Below, one piece after another: positions 7,829 to 9,965 of a DNA stretch of 9,965 nucleotides. The DNA is taken from assembly GCA_002352665.1 (NCBI GenBank), contig DEIV01000045.1, positions 1-9,965 of the forward strand, in the 5' to 3' direction. Position 1 is the stretch's first letter. Each line of letters starts with the position of its first letter. The notes below the pieces were generated by a model that was given only the letters and a program-made list of their open reading frames with translations, was not told the origin of the DNA and ran no database searches. The stretch comes from Flavobacteriaceae bacterium UBA2765 (GTDB lineage Bacteria; Bacteroidota; Bacteroidia; Flavobacteriales; Flavobacteriaceae). The position numbers were made by a program, and so were the translations under genes.

Positions 7829-7938
7829 CAATGATATAATATTCTGTAAAAATACATAAAATTATAAGAGCTAAGGATGAATAGAAAAATATTAATAAAA
7901 CTTATAAAAACGGAAAAAGTGTAAAAATCAAAGATGCC

Positions 7939-8310
7939 TTAAAATACTTTAGGAATATAAATTATTAAGCCGATAATAACAGCAATAATAGCAGCAAAAG
8001 TTGCTGCTCCGGCAGAAACATCTTTTATAAATCCAATTTTATCGTGAAAATCAGGATGCACGAAATCTGATAGTTTCTCAATTCCTGTGTTTAGAGATTC
8101 TGCTACCAATACCAAACCAATGGCCAACACTTGAAACATCCACTCTATAGTAGAAATATCTAAAATAAAACCCAAAATAGTAACAATAATGGCAATACTA
8201 AATTGAATCATGATACTGTGTTCAGTAGTAATCAACAGCCAAGCACCTCTTAAAGCATACTTAAAGCTTTTAACTCTACCAATAATAAAACTATCATTTG
8301 GGTCTTTCAT
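7939..8310 (-). CDS. dgkA: DgkA-family diacylglycerol/undecaprenol kinase
   Basis: Small integral membrane kinase that phosphorylates diacylglycerol or undecaprenol and so recycles lipid carriers used in envelope synthesis. The 123 residues match the usual size. The N-terminal amphipathic part (FKYALRGAW, 16-24) leads into three membrane helices (about 32-49, 54-70, 100-118). The catalytic signature is intact: Glu71 and Asn74 in AESLNTGIEKLSD (70-82), Glu78, and KDVSAGAA (96-103). Gram-negative members often use diacylglycerol and Gram-positive ones undecaprenol; the sequence alone does not decide which is used here. The ATG at 8310 lies 6 bp after the tpx stop, so the two are probably one transcript. 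About 110 bp separate its end from ftsK. Confidence 0.9.
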   Translation of the reverse strand: MKDPNDSFIIGRVKSFKYALRGAWLLITTEHSIMIQFSIAIIVTILGFILDISTIEWMFQVLAIGLVLVAESLNTGIEKLSDFVHPDFHDKIGFIKDVSAGAATFAAIIAVIIGLIIYIPKVF

Positions 8311-8316
8311 TAATGC

Positions 8317-8823
8317 CTATTCATCTAACAATGCTTCTAAAGCCATTTTATAATTGGGTTCTTCAACTATTTCCGGCACTTGTTCATTATAAATAACTTT
8401 ACCAGTTTCGTCTAAAACCACAACTGCTCTAGAATGTAAATTTGCTAAAGGGCCGTCGGTTATTTGCAAACCATAATTCTTACCAAAATCTCCTGTTGCA
8501 AAATCTGATAAATTGATCACATTTTCAATGCCTTCAGCCCCACAAAAACGAGCTTGTGCAAAAGGTAAATCTCTTGAAATACATAATACCTTTGTATTTC
8601 CTAATTCTGCTGCTTCCTGATTAAATTGTCTAACCGAAGCTGCACAGGTAGCGGTATCTATACTCGGAAAAATGTTTAAAATCACTTTATTCCCTTTAAA
8701 ATCAGATAAACTTGCTTTTGATAAATCGTTTTTTACCAAAGTAAAATCTGGTGCTTGAGAGCCTATTTTAGGTAATTCTCCTAAAGTGTGTATTGTGTTT
8801 CCTTTTAATGTAATTGTTGCCAT
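8317..8823 (-). CDS. tpx: Thiol peroxidase (atypical 2-Cys peroxiredoxin)
   Basis: Reduces hydrogen peroxide and organic hydroperoxides at the expense of thioredoxin. The 168 residues are the standard Tpx length. The N-terminal strand region (ITLKGNTIHTLGELPKIGSQAPDFTLV) is typical. The peroxidatic cysteine is Cys60 in FPSIDTATCAASVRQFN, with the active-site Thr57. The resolving cysteine is Cys94 in ARFCGAEGIENV, the same spacing as Cys61 and Cys95 of the E. coli enzyme. The tail SRAVVVLDETGKVIY...EEPNY is also conserved. No signal peptide is present, so the enzyme is cytosolic. It is the first gene of the leftward block and has its own -7 box 23 bases upstream; no OxyR-type site was recognised. 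Confidence 0.96.
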   Translation of the reverse strand: MATITLKGNTIHTLGELPKIGSQAPDFTLVKNDLSKASLSDFKGNKVILNIFPSIDTATCAASVRQFNQEAAELGNTKVLCISRDLPFAQARFCGAEGIENVINLSDFATGDFGKNYGLQITDGPLANLHSRAVVVLDETGKVIYNEQVPEIVEEPNYKMALEALLDE

Positions 8824-8845
8824 AATAGTATGTTTTTTCTTAGTT

Positions 8846-8853
8846 CAAAAATA
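8846..8853 (-). promoter_or_regulatory. Bacteroidota-type -7 box of the tpx promoter
   Basis: The minus strand reads TATTTTTG, matching TAnnTTTG, and lies 22 bases before the tpx ATG. This predicts a short leader. No convincing TTG -33 element is seen 17-23 bases upstream, so the call rests on the -7 box and its position before the first gene of the block. Confidence 0.45.
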
Positions 8854-8967
8854 CATTATTTATTACTTATTTCTATACTATTTTTCGAGTTTTATTGCTC
8901 CTATTTTATTAATTATAATTGATCTTTTATTATTATCAATGTAAGTATTAATCCTTTTTTAACAATG

Positions 8968-8992
8968 TTGTTGCATATTTTTTCTACTTTTG
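8968..8992 (+). promoter_or_regulatory. Promoter of the rightward lipoprotein gene
   Basis: TACTTTTG at 8985-8992 is a perfect TAnnTTTG -7 box. A TTG at 8968-8970 lies only 14 bases upstream, shorter than the usual 17-23, so the -33 element is doubtful. Transcription from here would leave a leader of roughly 50 bases before the ATG at 9049. The box lies in the 225-bp divergent gap shared with tpx, which otherwise shows only a weak ATTGAT/ATCAAT inverted repeat near 8918-8940. Confidence 0.45.
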
Positions 8993-9048
8993 AAACAGAA
9001 TCAACCAGAGAAATTATACTTCGGCATCAAAATTGATATTGATTAACA

Positions 9049-9747
9049 ATGTATTTTAAACAATTTATTCAAGCTTTTTTGTTACTATTTTTTTTAATAG
9101 GATGCACCTCTCAACTTTTTCCTCAATTAGATTCTACCAGTACTTCATTAAAAATAGCAGACAATCAAAAAATTATAAAACCATTGGACATTTCTTTACT
9201 GGATACCACCCAGCAAACTTCTGTTTTCAACTTTAAACCAAAACCATATTTATTAGGGTTTAAATCTAATGTTGATACATATTTTAATCCGCCCAGTTTA
9301 GGAAATAAAAAGAAAACTAATTTCATGTCGGGTGATAATGAAGATGAAGATGATTCAGATATACTGGTTAAAAAACATTTTAACGGTCAAGATGTTAGTA
9401 ATGTACAATTGTCTAGTGATTTTAACCTAGGCACTTTACATAGCACTTCAAACTCCGTACGAATTGAAGTTAGAGATCATAGTCTAATAGATGGAGATAG
9501 AATAAGAGTATATTTAAATCAGAATGTTCTCAATGCTAGTGTGAGTCTTAAAGGCCTATATTATATCATACATATTGACCTCATAAAAGGATATAACCGT
9601 ATTGATATTGAAGCTTTGAATGAGGGCTACTCAGGGCCTAACACTGCTGAAATTAGAGTATTTGATGAAAAAGGATATTTACTTTCAGAAAAAGAATGGA
9701 ACATTAGAATGGGACAAATAGCCACTTTGGGGGTAGTTAAAAACTAA
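9049..9747 (+). CDS. Exported, probably lipid-anchored protein of unknown function
   Basis: The 232-residue product starts with a hydrophobic signal (about 5-18) ending in LIGC, which fits a lipobox with Cys19 as the lipidated residue. The adjacent TSQ could instead be a signal peptidase I site in a secreted protein. The middle (about 25-130) is low in pattern and contains FKPKP and a strongly acidic run (DNEDEDDSD, 96-104). The C-terminal part (about 136-232) looks like one compact beta-sandwich domain: VRIEVRDHSLIDGDRIRVYLN, then KGYNRIDIEALNEGYSGPNTAEIRVFD, then a final WNIRMGQIATLGVV strand. The DGDRIRVYLN and ALNEGYSGPNTA motifs resemble a beta domain I associate with surface and periplasmic proteins of Bacteroidota; no enzymatic residues stand out. 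It is transcribed away from tpx and followed after 5 bp by a short ORF. The function is unknown. Confidence 0.85.
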   Translation: MYFKQFIQAFLLLFFLIGCTSQLFPQLDSTSTSLKIADNQKIIKPLDISLLDTTQQTSVFNFKPKPYLLGFKSNVDTYFNPPSLGNKKKTNFMSGDNEDEDDSDILVKKHFNGQDVSNVQLSSDFNLGTLHSTSNSVRIEVRDHSLIDGDRIRVYLNQNVLNASVSLKGLYYIIHIDLIKGYNRIDIEALNEGYSGPNTAEIRVFDEKGYLLSEKEWNIRMGQIATLGVVKN

Positions 9748-9752
9748 AATCA

Positions 9753-9926
9753 ATGACTGAAAAACATCAGCTGTTAACCGACAACCAATTTGAGCAAAAA
9801 TTTAAAAACGGAACTTTGCCTCCTATATTAATTATACATGGTGTTGAACTAATCTCGCCAAAAGGCGGGAAGCTTTTGTTATTGATAAAAATAATAGAAC
9901 TTGTTGACTTAACCGTTAAAATTTAA
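9753..9926 (+). pseudogene. Short ORF, probable 5' remnant of a flavobacterial hypothetical gene
   Basis: An ATG five bases after the lipoprotein gene opens 57 codons ending in TAA. The first half (HQLLTDNQFEQKFKNGTLPP) resembles, from memory, the N-terminus of a conserved flavobacterial protein of well over 100 residues in which the next segment reads roughly LFxHEAHLRLAWI. Here that segment is LIIHGVELISP, a blurred match, after which the sequence turns into a GC-rich hairpin and low-complexity Leu/Ile/Lys codons. This suggests a gene that lost its 3' part by deletion or recombination and is decaying. It could also be a genuine short gene. The family comparison is recollection, not a search. 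Confidence 0.4.
9853..9870. terminator. GC-rich hairpin, possible terminator
   Basis: TCTCGCC at 9853-9859 pairs with GGCGGGA at 9864-9870 (seven pairs, one T-G wobble) around an AAAA loop. It stands out in very AT-rich surroundings. On the plus strand it is followed by AGCTTTTGTTATT, a weak T-tract, so it could end transcription of the lipoprotein gene. On the minus strand the loop is TTTT and no clear T-tract follows. Confidence 0.4.
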
Positions 9927-9965
9927 AATTATGTTTAGAAAAAATCAATAACCTTAGTAGAAAGC

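Noticed and set aside
7829..7831. TTG as the start codon of ftsK
   Set aside because: The next codon is ATG and gives the typical Lys-rich FtsK start; the TTG adds one residue with no support.
7847..7854. TATTTTTA on the minus strand before ftsK as a -7 promoter box
   Set aside because: The last base does not fit the consensus and no clear -33 element is present. The 110-bp gap may still hold a promoter, but I cannot point to it.
8918..8940. ATTGAT...ATCAAT inverted repeat in the divergent tpx/lipoprotein gap as a regulator site
   Set aside because: Six-base arms in very AT-rich DNA are expected by chance, and no matching second copy was seen.
9907..9965. TTG...TATGTTTA near the right edge as a promoter for a gene beyond the window
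   Set aside because: The -7 box has a mismatch, the spacing is at the upper limit, and the downstream gene is not in view.

Overview
The window comes from an AT-rich Gram-negative member of the Bacteroidota, most likely a flavobacterium. The evidence is the gene families (a FtsK-LolA pair, a RibBA-type protein with a decayed second domain, an LptF/LptG permease), the near absence of purine-rich Shine-Dalgarno sequences before the start codons, and several sites that fit the Bacteroidota -7 promoter box TAnnTTTG.

From about 224 to 8823 everything reads leftward as one tightly packed block. In order of transcription it is tpx (thiol peroxidase), dgkA-family lipid kinase, ftsK (DNA translocase), a lolA-like lipoprotein carrier, an lptF/lptG-type LPS export permease, ribB fused to a dead GTP cyclohydrolase II domain, lpxK (lipid A 4'-kinase) and a trimeric-type purine nucleoside phosphorylase. 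Several junctions overlap (ftsK/lolA 8 bp, lptG/ribB 4 bp, lpxK/punA 29 bp), so translational coupling is likely. The two larger gaps lie before ftsK (about 110 bp) and before lptG (125 bp). The second holds a good -7 box and a tiny leader ORF. The theme is mainly outer-envelope building and cell division: DgkA recycles a lipid, FtsK works at the septum, LolA carries lipoproteins, LpxK makes lipid A and LptF/G extracts LPS. Housekeeping enzymes for riboflavin, purine salvage and peroxide removal travel with them.

The edges differ. At the left end (3-203, + strand) is the C-terminal piece of an unrecognised protein that converges on punA. At the right end a divergent region (8824-9048) with -7 boxes on both strands separates tpx from a rightward gene (9049-9747) for an exported, probably lipid-anchored protein with a C-terminal beta-rich domain. 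Five bases after it comes a short ORF (9753-9926) that looks like the 5' remnant of a longer flavobacterial gene, with a GC-rich hairpin inside it.

I see no RNA genes, CRISPR arrays, insertion sequences or defence systems, and no clearly new multi-gene system. The observations most worth checking are the RibB C-terminal domain that has lost every catalytic metal ligand, the Asn-to-Asp change at the base-recognition position of the purine phosphorylase, the in-frame 21-bp tandem duplication that gives lolA two start sites, and the leader ORF before the GTG-started lptG.
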